Notes: generated by a model from the sequence alone, not told the origin. 64,000 bases of DNA from CAYRQP01 sp964426545 (GCA_964426545.1 CAYRQP010000001.1:186001-250000), one strand, 5' to 3'. Positions 17,479 to 26,511 are shown, counted from the first letter of the stretch. Numbers and translations: made by a program.

Positions 17479-19151
17479 TACCTCTTCCCAAATTCACCTA
17501 TGATAAATCTAATCAATTCTCTGATGGAACTGTCTGATATGGGACCCGGATTATGTCCGACCGCATTGTCTTCCTGGTCATCGACCCAGTTTGGATCGAA
17601 ACCACCACCTATTTTTCTCATCAGATCAGCCCGGTGATTCAGCAAACGCACAAGTTCTACATCCGAGCGAAGCAATTCGCTTCTGTGGTCGGGTTTGACT
17701 TCGCGGGTACCTACAGATTTTCTGTCTATCTTGCCTGATGGGGTGCGCGGTAGCCCGGCAACTATGAGGATTTTCCTCGGAATCTTATGGTCGTCTATTC
17801 TGCCTTTGAGGAACTCTTTCAGATCTGAAACTCCCAACTCGAATCCGGGGCGAGCAATGACATAGGCCACCGGCATTTCACCTCGCTTCGGATGGTCATC
17901 GCCAACCACGCACACATCCGCAACCGACGGATGTTTGAGTATGGCAAGTTCGACTTCGAGGGGATAGACTTTCAGCCCAACGGCTTTGATCAGACCGCCG
18001 CGTCTTCCAAGAAATTTTAACGTTCCCTTTTCCTTTTTGAAGATATCTCCGGTATGGTACCAGCCATCACAGAAAGCTTCTTCGGAAAATGCTCTTTCTC
18101 CTGCATAGGCATCCACCACGGCATCTCCGCTGATCAGCAGTTCTCCACTACCACCGTCATCAGCAGTCCTGCCGTCGCTATCTGCAATCCTCACTGAATA
18201 ACCATCAACAATCCTCGTAAAACCATCTGAATCGGACTCTCCCACCAGGGCAACCCCGGCAGTTTCAGTACTTCCCCACACAGGAATCAGATCGACCCCC
18301 GTATCACTCTGGAATTTCTCTGCGAATTCTCTCGAAACATACATCCCGCCGGCTTCAGCAATTCTCATTCTGCTCATGTCGGTATCTGACCTTCCCCAAA
18401 GCCTGAGTAAACTTATGAATTGCGGGGGAAGCGCCATGAGTGCGGTGACACCTCTCTTCGATATAGTATGAAGTAGATCGCGTGGATATCTCTTCTCAGT
18501 CAGCACTGTTGTGCCACTGAGATACAATCCTCTCATGAAAAGTTCATGCGGATGACCAAATACACCAAACAGTGAAAGGTGAACATCATTACGTGTCAAT
18601 CCGAGCGTAGAGCAGACCCCTGCTGTATTTGCCACTAACTGAGCATGTGTTGTCAATGCAACTTTTGCAACACCTGTGGAACCGGATGTGACATTTAGAT
18701 ACACTACTTCATCCGGCTGAACTTCCGGTAAGTCAAGCAAAGCGGGAGGATTGTGGTATATCGAACTTCCAACAACAATTCGCTCCACATCCTTCCACTC
18801 TTCGATTGGAATGGATGTTCCCTGCTCTGCAACGATGAACCGGTCAGACCACCTGTCGAAGACTCTCTTTCTGTCCTGTTCCGGCCATGCCGTATTCAGG
18901 GATACCATTCGTGCTCCTAGCATCGAAACAGCTATGAACACACAGGGGAGGAATGCGGAACATGTGAAAACGCCGCCAACCACACTGCCCTCCCTGATGC
19001 CTGCATCTTTCATGATTGCAGCAATGTTCAGGGATATATTATGCCATTCCTTATAGGTAATCGAGCGCGAATCGTCGTAAATGGCGATCTTCTCAGGATA
19101 TTCGCCTACTGCCTGCTGCAGAAGCGAGTGGATTGTTCTCCGGGAGTCCAT
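17478..19151 (-). CDS. adenylate-forming ligase with degenerate AroQ chorismate-mutase-like C-terminus
   Basis: A 557-residue protein. Residues 1-480 are a class I adenylate-forming enzyme: VTSGSTGVAKVAL (P-loop), VWGSTETAG, GWYHTGDIF, the RRGGLIKAVGLKVYPLEVE hinge and TPSGKIDRKS with the A10 lysine. It would activate a carboxylate as acyl-AMP and load CoA or a carrier. Residues 489-557 look different: LLRSDVELVRLLNHRADLMRKIG, FDP, and DSSIRELIRFIIGEF align by eye with helix 1, loop and helix 3 of AroQ mutase as found at the N-terminus of Bacillus-type DAHP synthase. The lysine after helix 1 and the Arg-Glu pair of helix 2 are missing, so mutase activity is doubtful. It is one base away from a mutase-less DAHP synthase. 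The carboxylate substrate is unknown. Confidence 0.85.
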   Translation of the reverse strand: MDSRRTIHSLLQQAVGEYPEKIAIYDDSRSITYKEWHNISLNIAAIMKDAGIREGSVVGGVFTCSAFLPCVFIAVSMLGARMVSLNTAWPEQDRKRVFDRWSDRFIVAEQGTSIPIEEWKDVERIVVGSSIYHNPPALLDLPEVQPDEVVYLNVTSGSTGVAKVALTTHAQLVANTAGVCSTLGLTRNDVHLSLFGVFGHPHELFMRGLYLSGTTVLTEKRYPRDLLHTISKRGVTALMALPPQFISLLRLWGRSDTDMSRMRIAEAGGMYVSREFAEKFQSDTGVDLIPVWGSTETAGVALVGESDSDGFTRIVDGYSVRIADSDGRTADDGGSGELLISGDAVVDAYAGERAFSEEAFCDGWYHTGDIFKKEKGTLKFLGRRGGLIKAVGLKVYPLEVELAILKHPSVADVCVVGDDHPKRGEMPVAYVIARPGFELGVSDLKEFLKGRIDDHKIPRKILIVAGLPRTPSGKIDRKSVGTREVKPDHRSELLRSDVELVRLLNHRADLMRKIGGGFDPNWVDDQEDNAVGHNPGPISDSSIRELIRFIIGEFGKR

Positions 19152-20276
19152 TTATTCTATTTTCTCTCCGCATTCGGGGCAGAATTTTACCCCTGCATCA
19201 ATATCTTCATTACACTTGGGACATTTGACAGTCCCGCCCGTTTTTTCACCGCATTCAGGACAGAATTTTGCCCCTGTTGCTACTGGCTTCCTGCAGGCAG
19301 GGCATACTTCGCCAAGCGGCTTGCCGCATTCGGGGCAAAACTTGCCTTCGGGGATATTCTTCCCGCAGGCAGGACAGGCAACCAATGCTGCACTTCCTCC
19401 TCCACCTCCGGAGTTCCCCCCGGCCATGGTCTTCCCCATCATGTTGGCCATGGTCATTCCCATACCGAGACCTGCACCCATCCCGACTCCGGCTCCGGCC
19501 GCTCCGCCACCGCCTTCACCTTTGGCAGCATCGCCCATTGCTGTAGCCGTCTTAAAGCGCATGTAATCGTCCATGTTGCCAAGTGCTCCCATGCCGCTCC
19601 GCTCATCGATTCTCTCCTGCACTTCTTCTGGCGGTGTGATTGCCTGAACATAAAAATCGACCATCTGAATTCCATACTTCTCGAAATCCTCATACAGCCG
19701 GGCTTTGGAAAGTGTCCCTATCTCATCATAACTTTGAGGAAGGTCAAATATCGTTTCGAGAGTCTCACCGAGAAGGTCGGCAAGGCGGGAGATTATCATC
19801 CCCTTCAGGAATCCTTCAATCTCATCTGTTGAATATCGTCCTTCGGTACCGACAAGTTTGTTGACGAAAAGTTTACTGTCGATAACTTTCATCGAGAAAT
19901 TACCAAAAGCCCGGAGACGCACCATCGACAGTTCCTTGTCACGGAAGATTATAGGCTCTTTTGTACCCCATTTCAGGTCTGTGAATGTCTTCTTGTTTAT
20001 GTAGTAGGCTTCAGCACGGAATGGAGAGTCCTTACCCTCGAAGAGTGTGCTTACCATCGTAGCGAGTATAGGGATGTTCTGAGTTGTAAGTGTATGCCTG
20101 CCGGGACCGAATACATCCATGCATTTCCCGTCACGAAAGAATACTACTTCCTGATTCTCCCGAACGACAAGTTGACTGCCAAGGCGAAATTCTCCCGAAC
20201 CGCTTTCAGGAATCCGATGAGCCATCTGTTTTCCCGTTTCATCGAGATATTCGATTATCTGCATCTTCTTAAACAT
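19152..20276 (-). CDS. SPFH-domain protein with three C-terminal zinc ribbons (YdjI-like)
   Basis: A 374-residue protein. Residues 1-230 form an SPFH/band-7-like domain (LVVRENQEVVFFRDGK, FGPGRHTL, ITPPEEVQERIDERS). A glycine- and methionine-rich linker lies at about 255-300. Three zinc ribbons follow, each of the form CPxC...FCPECG. The family, known as virion-core-like or YdjI, is thought to organise membranes or respond to membrane stress; no enzyme activity is expected. There is no membrane helix at the start, unlike stomatins. It lies 14 bases after a coiled-coil gene and its stop abuts the ligase start with no gap, so all are probably co-transcribed. Confidence 0.85.
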   Translation of the reverse strand: MFKKMQIIEYLDETGKQMAHRIPESGSGEFRLGSQLVVRENQEVVFFRDGKCMDVFGPGRHTLTTQNIPILATMVSTLFEGKDSPFRAEAYYINKKTFTDLKWGTKEPIIFRDKELSMVRLRAFGNFSMKVIDSKLFVNKLVGTEGRYSTDEIEGFLKGMIISRLADLLGETLETIFDLPQSYDEIGTLSKARLYEDFEKYGIQMVDFYVQAITPPEEVQERIDERSGMGALGNMDDYMRFKTATAMGDAAKGEGGGGAAGAGVGMGAGLGMGMTMANMMGKTMAGGNSGGGGGSAALVACPACGKNIPEGKFCPECGKPLGEVCPACRKPVATGAKFCPECGEKTGGTVKCPKCNEDIDAGVKFCPECGEKIE

Positions 20277-20290
20277 TATTAACTACCTCA

Positions 20291-20809
20291 CTAATCTATC
20301 GGCTTGTTATTTTCAAGGTCCGTCATCAATGCACTTCTACCCGCTACTTTCGAACTCAGTCCATCGAGAAGTCCGATGATGATATCGACCTTGTCAGGTA
20401 TTTCTGCTGTCTCCGCATTCTTCATGTCCGTGAAAGCATCCTCGAGGTCTTCCACATCTACTTTGAGATCAACGTCGAACTCATAGAGTTTATCCAGTTC
20501 GCTTTCCCTTACCTTGTGCATGTCGAACCAGCCACTATATCCCCTATCGGCAAAACGAATCTGATCCTGTACTTTTTCAAGTTTCTTGATAAGACTGTCC
20601 AGACCGCCGGCGAGTGTAAATGCATCGGGACCCTTAAGTCTCGAAGCCAGATTGTTCACGGTTTTCCGGAGTTCGTCAAGCCTGTTGACCAGCATCATTC
20701 TGAATAGCTGATCATTGTCACGGCGTTCTTCTTTTCCCTTATAGCCTCTATAGCCCGGGATTATCCGGATTGCCTTCTCAAGGAATCCGAGTTTTCTTTT
20801 TTCTGTCAT
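20291..20809 (-). CDS. conserved coiled-coil protein, partner of the SPFH protein
   Basis: A 172-residue soluble protein rich in charged helices. It opens with FLEKAIRIIPGYRGYKGKEERRDND, a motif I associate with small proteins encoded beside SPFH/zinc-ribbon genes. Heptad-like stretches follow (LVNRLDELRKTVNNLASRL, LDSLIKKLEKVQDQI), then an acidic segment. No enzyme motif is visible and I cannot give a function. The ATG has AGGAGGAGATT upstream, a strong ribosome site, and it is the first gene of the run leading through the SPFH protein to the glycolytic genes. It may scaffold the SPFH protein at the membrane, by context only. Confidence 0.7.
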   Translation of the reverse strand: MTEKRKLGFLEKAIRIIPGYRGYKGKEERRDNDQLFRMMLVNRLDELRKTVNNLASRLKGPDAFTLAGGLDSLIKKLEKVQDQIRFADRGYSGWFDMHKVRESELDKLYEFDVDLKVDVEDLEDAFTDMKNAETAEIPDKVDIIIGLLDGLSSKVAGRSALMTDLENNKPID

Positions 20810-20897
20810 AATCTCCTCCTGATAAATGACTGTACTATATGAATTAGTTTCTTAACATAATAGAATAACAAAGGATAACTTCACGTCAACTCCACTT

Positions 20898-21893
20898 TCA
20901 TTGCGACGCTCTCCGTTTGTTTGCAAGGTGTTCAGAATAGGTTCTCGAGAAATAATGAGTACCGCTCCCGTCCCCTTTACTCACGAAATAAAGGTAAACC
21001 TCAAGTGTGTCGGGATTCAATGCAGAATTGATGGAGAGTTCCCCAGGCGAACAGATCGGACCGGGCGGAAGACCGGCATGAAGATATGTGTTGTACGGAC
21101 TTTCCACTTCGATATCCCGGTATGTAAGATATTCGCGGACCTCTCCGAGAGCATACTGCACAGTGGCGCAGCTTTCAAATCTCATCCCCCGCCTGAGTCT
21201 GCTGATAAACACCCCTGCAATGACAGGATACTCCTCGTCAGCCATCGCTTCGCGTTCAACGATAGATGCCAGAATAATCGTCTCATAGGGTGTAAGTCCG
21301 GTTTCCTCCATAAGTTCGGCAGCGTTCTCCGTGAACTTCTGTAGTCCGGTTTGAACTATTCTCGAAATCACGGCGGACGGACTCAACGAGTCAGCAAACT
21401 CATAGGTTTCAGGATACAGATATCCCTCGAGTGAGACAATCCCGAGTTCTTCGAGAAACACTGAATCAAACGCCAAACTATCCAGCACTTCCCGTTCTAT
21501 ATCGAGAGAAGATGATATTGCCGACAGTGACTGCTCCTGCACAAGCCCCGGTGCAAGCGTCACCCAACTGGTGGCAACGGGAATAACTTCCCCCCGCGCT
21601 ATAGTCATCATGATACTGTCCGGAAGCATCGAATCGTTCAAAAGATATTCACCGGCCTGCAACGGGGCTGAATCCTGTATGGCAGAGTATTTCCAGAGAA
21701 AATAGAATTCACTCCTAATCATGCCGGAATCTGCCAAAGCTCCGGCAATCTGCTTCGCACCCCACCCGCTCTTCACTTCGAATACACACTCTTTACCCTG
21801 TCCGGGCGGATAACTGCACCATCTCGAGTAAAGTGACATAGCCAGCATAAGAAGCAGCACACCGGCGACTACATAAACAGCTGTGCGTTTCAT
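20898..21893 (-). CDS. mltG: endolytic peptidoglycan transglycosylase MltG
   Basis: Cuts nascent glycan strands in the periplasm and sets their length. The 331-residue protein has an N-terminal membrane anchor (residues 5-22), a LysM-like segment (VFEVKSGWGAKQIAGALADSGMI) and the YceG/MltG domain. The catalytic glutamate is in LASIVEREA, and the substrate-site signature VQYALGE, SPYNTYLHAGLPPGPICSPG is intact. Its ATG overlaps the ruvX stop by four bases; ruvX-mltG pairs are common in bacteria. Length is normal. Confidence 0.94.
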   Translation of the reverse strand: MKRTAVYVVAGVLLLMLAMSLYSRWCSYPPGQGKECVFEVKSGWGAKQIAGALADSGMIRSEFYFLWKYSAIQDSAPLQAGEYLLNDSMLPDSIMMTIARGEVIPVATSWVTLAPGLVQEQSLSAISSSLDIEREVLDSLAFDSVFLEELGIVSLEGYLYPETYEFADSLSPSAVISRIVQTGLQKFTENAAELMEETGLTPYETIILASIVEREAMADEEYPVIAGVFISRLRRGMRFESCATVQYALGEVREYLTYRDIEVESPYNTYLHAGLPPGPICSPGELSINSALNPDTLEVYLYFVSKGDGSGTHYFSRTYSEHLANKRRASQ

Positions 21894-22273
21894 GCTAAAC
21901 CCAAATAGCGTTTGAGAATGATAACAGCAGCAATCGAATCCATTTTCCCATCGCGTCTTTTATTCTTCCGCAAGGCCTGTGCTTCCACTGTAGTGCCCGT
22001 TTCACGAACAAGTTCGACTATGTGTCCCTCATTTCTAAGGTAATCAGCCAGCTCCTCAACTTCGCAGCTTAGTTCAGTCTCTTTGCCGCCCGCAGTCAGG
22101 GGAAGTCCAAGAACAACTGTGGATGTTCCGTGTTCGTTGATAATACTGTGAATCCTGCTATCGATCTTCTTCCAGGTTGTATCCGAAAGGGGTTCTAAAG
22201 GCATAACTACACCTGAAATGGATATGGCAAATCCCGTGCGCTTTCGACCGTAGTCAATTCCGATATAAACCAT
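21890..22273 (-). CDS. ruvX: Holliday junction resolvase-like/rRNA-processing nuclease RuvX (YqgF)
   Basis: A 127-residue RNase H-fold protein with IGIDYGRKRTGFAIS (first catalytic aspartate D6), VVLGLPL and a C-terminal KRRDGKMDSIAAVIIL segment with the last acidic residue. The family is linked to 16S rRNA 5'-end processing and possibly junction resolution. It overlaps mltG by four bases. The gap upstream (22274-22403) carries two intergenic repeats. Confidence 0.93.
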   Translation of the reverse strand: MVYIGIDYGRKRTGFAISISGVVMPLEPLSDTTWKKIDSRIHSIINEHGTSTVVLGLPLTAGGKETELSCEVEELADYLRNEGHIVELVRETGTTVEAQALRKNKRRDGKMDSIAAVIILKRYLGLA

Positions 22274-22320
22274 GCCCGAATATAAGACGATAAATGCTGC
22301 AAGACACCTTTAACACAAAC

Positions 22321-22336
22321 GGTGCCTGGCACTTTT
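22321..22336. repeat. GTGCCTGGCAC palindrome, partial copy
   Basis: GGTGCCTGGCACTTTT shares 15 bases with the full 19-base palindrome at 42282-42300, where AAAAGTGCC and GGCACTTTT flank one central base. The left arm is incomplete here. Confidence 0.75.
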
Positions 22337-22346
22337 CTCCGGAGAT

Positions 22347-22401
22347 AATTAGGGACACCATAGAAAAGCCGCCTGTCACCATTTCTATAGTGTCCCTAAT
22401 T
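22347..22401 (-). terminator. 20-bp GGGACA hairpin after the transglutaminase-like gene
   Basis: The left arm at 22347-22366 (AATTAGGGACACCATAGAAA) pairs with the right arm at 22382-22401 with one mismatch, around a 15-base loop. It lies three bases downstream of the stop of the minus-strand gene at 22404. It has no clear T-tract, so it may be a repeat element serving as terminator or mRNA 3' stabiliser. It shares the GGGACA...TGTCCC theme with other intergenic hairpins here. Confidence 0.75.
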
Positions 22402-22403
22402 TA

Positions 22404-24611
22404 TCAACGAAGTAGTGTCACCTGCTCGACGTAATCGATTCCGGGAGCTTCGAGATGCAGGAAGTACGTGCCCGCTGCAAGTTCTCTGCCTGAATCATCG
22501 ATTCCGCGCCAGAGAATGCTGTTCTCTCCGGCTTCGAACTGCTCTTCTGTTGTTTCGGTTACCAGTCTGCCTGTGATATCATAAACGCTTAGCGTTGTAG
22601 TTCCCGCAGATAACGTTGTGAAGTTGACTGCTGTTTCTGCAGAGAACGGATTGGGGGCTATCTCGACAGATGTAACACCGGGTGCCACACCGGTTATTCC
22701 GGTTCCGTCATGCTCCCACAGTTTTATTGAAATATCGGCATACGTACCGAATCCGGTGTGTTCTGCACCTGAGAAAACTACGAAATAATCCCGTCCATGC
22801 GGGGGGTAGAAAAGTACACTGTTTTCAGTGAGTCCGTCTGCTACTTCATATGCTTCGAAGGGTTCCCCATCGAGATACAGTCCAAGATTATTCGCATCAA
22901 CGATGAAGAAAGGAAGATGACCGTCTTCGAGAGGATACGCATACTCACTTCTGGGATTTGCCCAGAAATCCCTGTCGTTCTGAATGTCTGCAGGCAGGTC
23001 ATAACTGACTTCGATTAAGTACCTCGACCAGGAACCGGAAGCAGCTTCTGTTATCTCAAGATTTGGCATTGGATTGGGCGGCTTCCATTCGAAGTAATAA
23101 TGTTCACCTGCAACGCTGTTCGTAATGAGGTTTCCCCAGCCGCCTGCGGGATAATTACCTATAGATGTGGCGATACTGATGTAATAATTCTGGTTGTTTC
23201 CAAGAATGAACTGAATGTCACCGTTCTGGTCAGTCACTCCCCAGGTACCGCGGTAAAGCGAGTAGGGCGGGTAATATGATTCACTTGCAAGAGTAACACG
23301 CCCGTTGTCCACCGGAACACCAAGAGAATCTTCAAGGTGAACGCTTAGTGTACATACGAGGGAATAAGTGGCTATTGCATCCCAGGTCCATCCGTCATTC
23401 CGCCAGTCCCAGATACAGGAGTTCTCCTTGGAACCGCCCATGTCGATATCGTAGCCTATGTAGGGATTGCCGACCCAGTCAGGCTGCCAGGGGTGCCATT
23501 CATCATCCCACCATATTTCGCACCACACATGGTCTTCGAGTATGTCCATTGTGCATAATGTAGGCAGGAGAACTGTTCTGGCTGCGGCGCAGATAAGGTC
23601 CTGATTTTCTCCGCAGTTGCCGTTATGTTCATGTGCGATGACATTCGGCTGAATCGGTCTGTTGCCGGAAGCGCCTTCTGTTACTGTGTTGAACTCCCAC
23701 CATGTAAGCATGTGAACTGCCTGAGTCGAATCGACAAAGGTGGGACAGTGGTTCTGTTCTCCGTCCCAGATATACTCGCAGGTGGACATGACCTCCGAAA
23801 GCAATGGGTAACCGGTGTCGTTCTGTGTGTAAAGATATTCCCGCCAGAACATATTATAGACAGAATTGTCCTGAAGCGGTTTTTCATCTGAGACTTTCGG
23901 CATTACTATCCACCAATAGTACAGTTCTTTGTCTATTTCAACATACACAACAGAACTGTCTTCGAGAGCTCTGTACTCTGTCGTGGAATAGTAGTCATCA
24001 CCGCCGTAATCATTGACTGTGACATACTGCAAATCATCATCGATCGTGTATATCCAGTTGGCGTTGTTTTCGATGAGAGTCTCATCCCATGACGGGTTTG
24101 CAAGAATAGTCCACGATATATGCGCCACCTGAAAGATAACTTCATCGAGCACTCTCTGGTCGGCAACATTGAGAATCAGGTTGGCATACCTGTCCTGATT
24201 GTCGGCAGACAGAAGATGGAAATTCCACTCGAGGTCGTCACGCATCCAGGTAGGAGCAATATCCAGAGCTTCAACCGCTGATTGAGTAAGTTCATATGGA
24301 ACGATTGAATCCGAAAGCGTCCCGCTGTCATAATCCATTGCGATTACATATTCATCACCATCAGTGATGATAATCTCGACATCCATCGAATCCACAGGGA
24401 GATACTCGGTTGGGATAGTATCCAATGGAAGTACTCCTCCCGTGATGATTGTTTCAACGAAATCCCAGGTTGGATAGGTTGTTACCAATGCCCTAATATC
24501 ATCTGTGACAATGCAGGGCTCTCCCATGTCAGTTGTTGCTTCGCGGACTATATCGTTCGCTGAAACACTCAAAACGAAGAGACACATCAGTGCTGAGATT
24601 AACAGTTTCAC
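22404..24611 (-). CDS. secreted transglutaminase-like protein with FlgD-like C-terminal domain
   Basis: A 735-residue secreted protein with a signal peptide over residues 1-18. A transglutaminase-like cysteine core lies at about 325-395: NGNCGENQDLICAAAR (C333), EDHVWCEIWWDDEWHPWQPDW (H361 and a following aspartate), the usual Cys-His-Asp order. Such cores are mostly proteases or peptide-modifying enzymes in bacteria. A carboxypeptidase-regulatory-like beta domain follows (about 410-490). The last 85 residues form the FlgD-like/sorting-type domain (NPFSAETAVNF ... VYDITGRLV ... GTYFLHLEAPG). The GTG start at 24611 has AAAGG seven bases upstream. Targets are unknown. Confidence 0.82.
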   Translation of the reverse strand: MKLLISALMCLFVLSVSANDIVREATTDMGEPCIVTDDIRALVTTYPTWDFVETIITGGVLPLDTIPTEYLPVDSMDVEIIITDGDEYVIAMDYDSGTLSDSIVPYELTQSAVEALDIAPTWMRDDLEWNFHLLSADNQDRYANLILNVADQRVLDEVIFQVAHISWTILANPSWDETLIENNANWIYTIDDDLQYVTVNDYGGDDYYSTTEYRALEDSSVVYVEIDKELYYWWIVMPKVSDEKPLQDNSVYNMFWREYLYTQNDTGYPLLSEVMSTCEYIWDGEQNHCPTFVDSTQAVHMLTWWEFNTVTEGASGNRPIQPNVIAHEHNGNCGENQDLICAAARTVLLPTLCTMDILEDHVWCEIWWDDEWHPWQPDWVGNPYIGYDIDMGGSKENSCIWDWRNDGWTWDAIATYSLVCTLSVHLEDSLGVPVDNGRVTLASESYYPPYSLYRGTWGVTDQNGDIQFILGNNQNYYISIATSIGNYPAGGWGNLITNSVAGEHYYFEWKPPNPMPNLEITEAASGSWSRYLIEVSYDLPADIQNDRDFWANPRSEYAYPLEDGHLPFFIVDANNLGLYLDGEPFEAYEVADGLTENSVLFYPPHGRDYFVVFSGAEHTGFGTYADISIKLWEHDGTGITGVAPGVTSVEIAPNPFSAETAVNFTTLSAGTTTLSVYDITGRLVTETTEEQFEAGENSILWRGIDDSGRELAAGTYFLHLEAPGIDYVEQVTLLR

Positions 24612-24743
24612 ATTATGCCTTTCACTAAAGTTGATGTTGTTTTACACATTCTATTTTAAGCATTTATCGCTTCAATGTCACGTACAACATTCCCACCCTT
24701 TACATGCCCGTGCAAACAAAACAGTTTCAAGTATGATTGAGAA

Positions 24744-26282
24744 ATGGGAAAATCAAGAATGATAAACAGAAATACCGGTGCTGCCTTCACATTGGGTTTT
24801 GCTGCTCTCATGCGGGTAATCCATCTGTGGGGATACTATACCGGAAGCAGAACATCACTGTATTACTGGCCCGTCCTTGCCTGCAGAAAGTTCGAAGCAG
24901 CAGCGCAGGCATTAACTGAAGGTTCGCATATCGGTCCGTTTGTGTATGCAAGCCCCCTCTATCGGTACATCCTTCTCCCCTTCTATCTAGCAGGATTAGA
25001 CAGGACAGGCATCTTCATTCTACAGAGCCTTGCCGGTATCCTGACAGCATGGATGATATACAAACTGGCATTGAGACTTGGTTCTAGCGCCCTGCCTGCA
25101 ATTCTTGCTTCGGCAGTTTTCGGTCTGTACGCACCGGCTGTATTCTATGAACTCACACTTCTTCCCGTTAGTATTCTCGGAGCAATCATAGTCTTCTTTG
25201 TCATGCTCGAAACCGAAACAATCTATAAAGACACATATTTCCGTTCATCACTTTTGGGATTTCTTCCGGCATTGATGACCGGACTGCGCCCCCCCTTTCT
25301 TCTTCTCTTGTCGATTCCTATCGTCAAATGGATCAGAAAACGCAATTGGCTGAATCTCCTTGCAGGATTGCTGGTTTTCACAATTCCGCTTGTATTTCTT
25401 GCCTGGCAGCATGAACAGGCAGGCGGTGGTTTCTATCCGCTTCCGAGAGCAACCGGACTGAATCTGGTTCTCGGGCATAACGCTGAATCATCTGCCTACG
25501 GCTCTTCCCTGCCGTCACTGGGATTAGTGGAGACTGGAGAAAAGGACTTCCACGAAGTCGGGATAGATGTTGCGAGGAGCAATGGGATGACTACACTCGA
25601 AGAATGCGACAGCTATTGGAAGAACATTGCATTAGAATGGGTACTTCACAATCCGGGGGATGAATTTATCCTGTTGATGAAAAAGACAGGAGCTTTCTTC
25701 GGGTTAAAACCCTTCGACCAGTATTATGAACTTCAGCGGGTAAATTCCTTCAATCCGATCATGCCGTTTTATTTCGTACCGCGGGGGTTTATCATAGTTG
25801 TTTTCCTGCTCGGATTGATACCATTCTGCGTGCGGGGTAAAGGACGGGGCATCGCACTGTTTCCGATTGCCGTTTCACTTGCTTCCGTTCTGCTGATCTT
25901 CTATTCTGAGAGGTATTTTCTACCAATCCTACCGGTTCTGCTTGGTGTATCTGCAGCAGGTTCAACAATTCTGTTTCGGATGATTCGAAAGGCTCCTCTT
26001 GAAGGAATCATTCTCGGATTAGCCGGACTGCTGCTGTTGATTCCCGCTTTTATCTACCCCGTACCTGAAATACCCGAAGAGCAGTACATCGGTTCACTCG
26101 GTGTCAGGGCTTTTCACATGAAGGATTACGCTGTTGCACTCGAACTGTTCGAACGGCAGGCGGTTCTGGCACCCCCGGAAACGGTGCCGTGGCTGCAGGG
26201 ACATACCAATGCTGCAATCACCTGTAAAATTCTCGGGATGACGGAGCGGGCGGCCGATCATGAAGCGATGATCAGTAATTAA
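24744..26282 (+). CDS. membrane glycosyltransferase-like protein (GT39/PMT type) with TPR-like tail
   Basis: A 512-residue membrane protein with about ten predicted helices. The region IGPFVYASPLYRYILLPFYLAG, after the first helix, resembles the acceptor/donor loop of ArnT/PMT-like proteins, although the usual Asp-Glu pair is not obvious. The last about 60 residues (FHMKDYAVALELFERQAVLAPPE) resemble a TPR hairpin. It probably glycosylates envelope proteins or lipids, by family only. The start is the ATG at 24744; the second Met, codon 6, is an alternative. Its stop codon TAA at 26280-26282 abuts and slightly overlaps the nested palindrome. Confidence 0.7.
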   Translation: MGKSRMINRNTGAAFTLGFAALMRVIHLWGYYTGSRTSLYYWPVLACRKFEAAAQALTEGSHIGPFVYASPLYRYILLPFYLAGLDRTGIFILQSLAGILTAWMIYKLALRLGSSALPAILASAVFGLYAPAVFYELTLLPVSILGAIIVFFVMLETETIYKDTYFRSSLLGFLPALMTGLRPPFLLLLSIPIVKWIRKRNWLNLLAGLLVFTIPLVFLAWQHEQAGGGFYPLPRATGLNLVLGHNAESSAYGSSLPSLGLVETGEKDFHEVGIDVARSNGMTTLEECDSYWKNIALEWVLHNPGDEFILLMKKTGAFFGLKPFDQYYELQRVNSFNPIMPFYFVPRGFIIVVFLLGLIPFCVRGKGRGIALFPIAVSLASVLLIFYSERYFLPILPVLLGVSAAGSTILFRMIRKAPLEGIILGLAGLLLLIPAFIYPVPEIPEEQYIGSLGVRAFHMKDYAVALELFERQAVLAPPETVPWLQGHTNAAITCKILGMTERAADHEAMISN

Positions 26283-26494
26283 AGGGACAGTATACTTAAT
26301 TATGCAAGTAGTACCGTACGTCATTCCTTCCACTATAGTCTTGAGCATTTAGTACCGTACGTCACTTTTTCCACTCAAGTCCTGACTGATTTGCCAAATT
26401 CCTTTAGTGGAAAAAGTGACGTACGGTACTGATAGAGTGGAAGAAATGACATACGGTGCTGACTCATCAAAATAATTAAGTATACTGTCCCTTT
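26281..26494. repeat. 214-base nested palindrome made of three inverted repeat pairs
   Basis: Three units are arranged as A-B1-B2-loop-B2'-B1'-A'. A is 26281-26302 and A' 26473-26494, an exact 22-base inverse (AAAGGGACAGTATACTTA...). B1 is 26310-26334 and B1' 26436-26460, with three mismatches. B2 is 26351-26375 and B2' 26406-26430, an exact 25-base inverse around a 30-base loop. B units contain ACCGTACGTCA. The block lies between convergent genes and could act as a bidirectional terminator. The A unit begins within the stop codon of the upstream gene. Confidence 0.9.
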
Positions 26495-26511
26495 AACTAG
26501 GCTTACTTATG

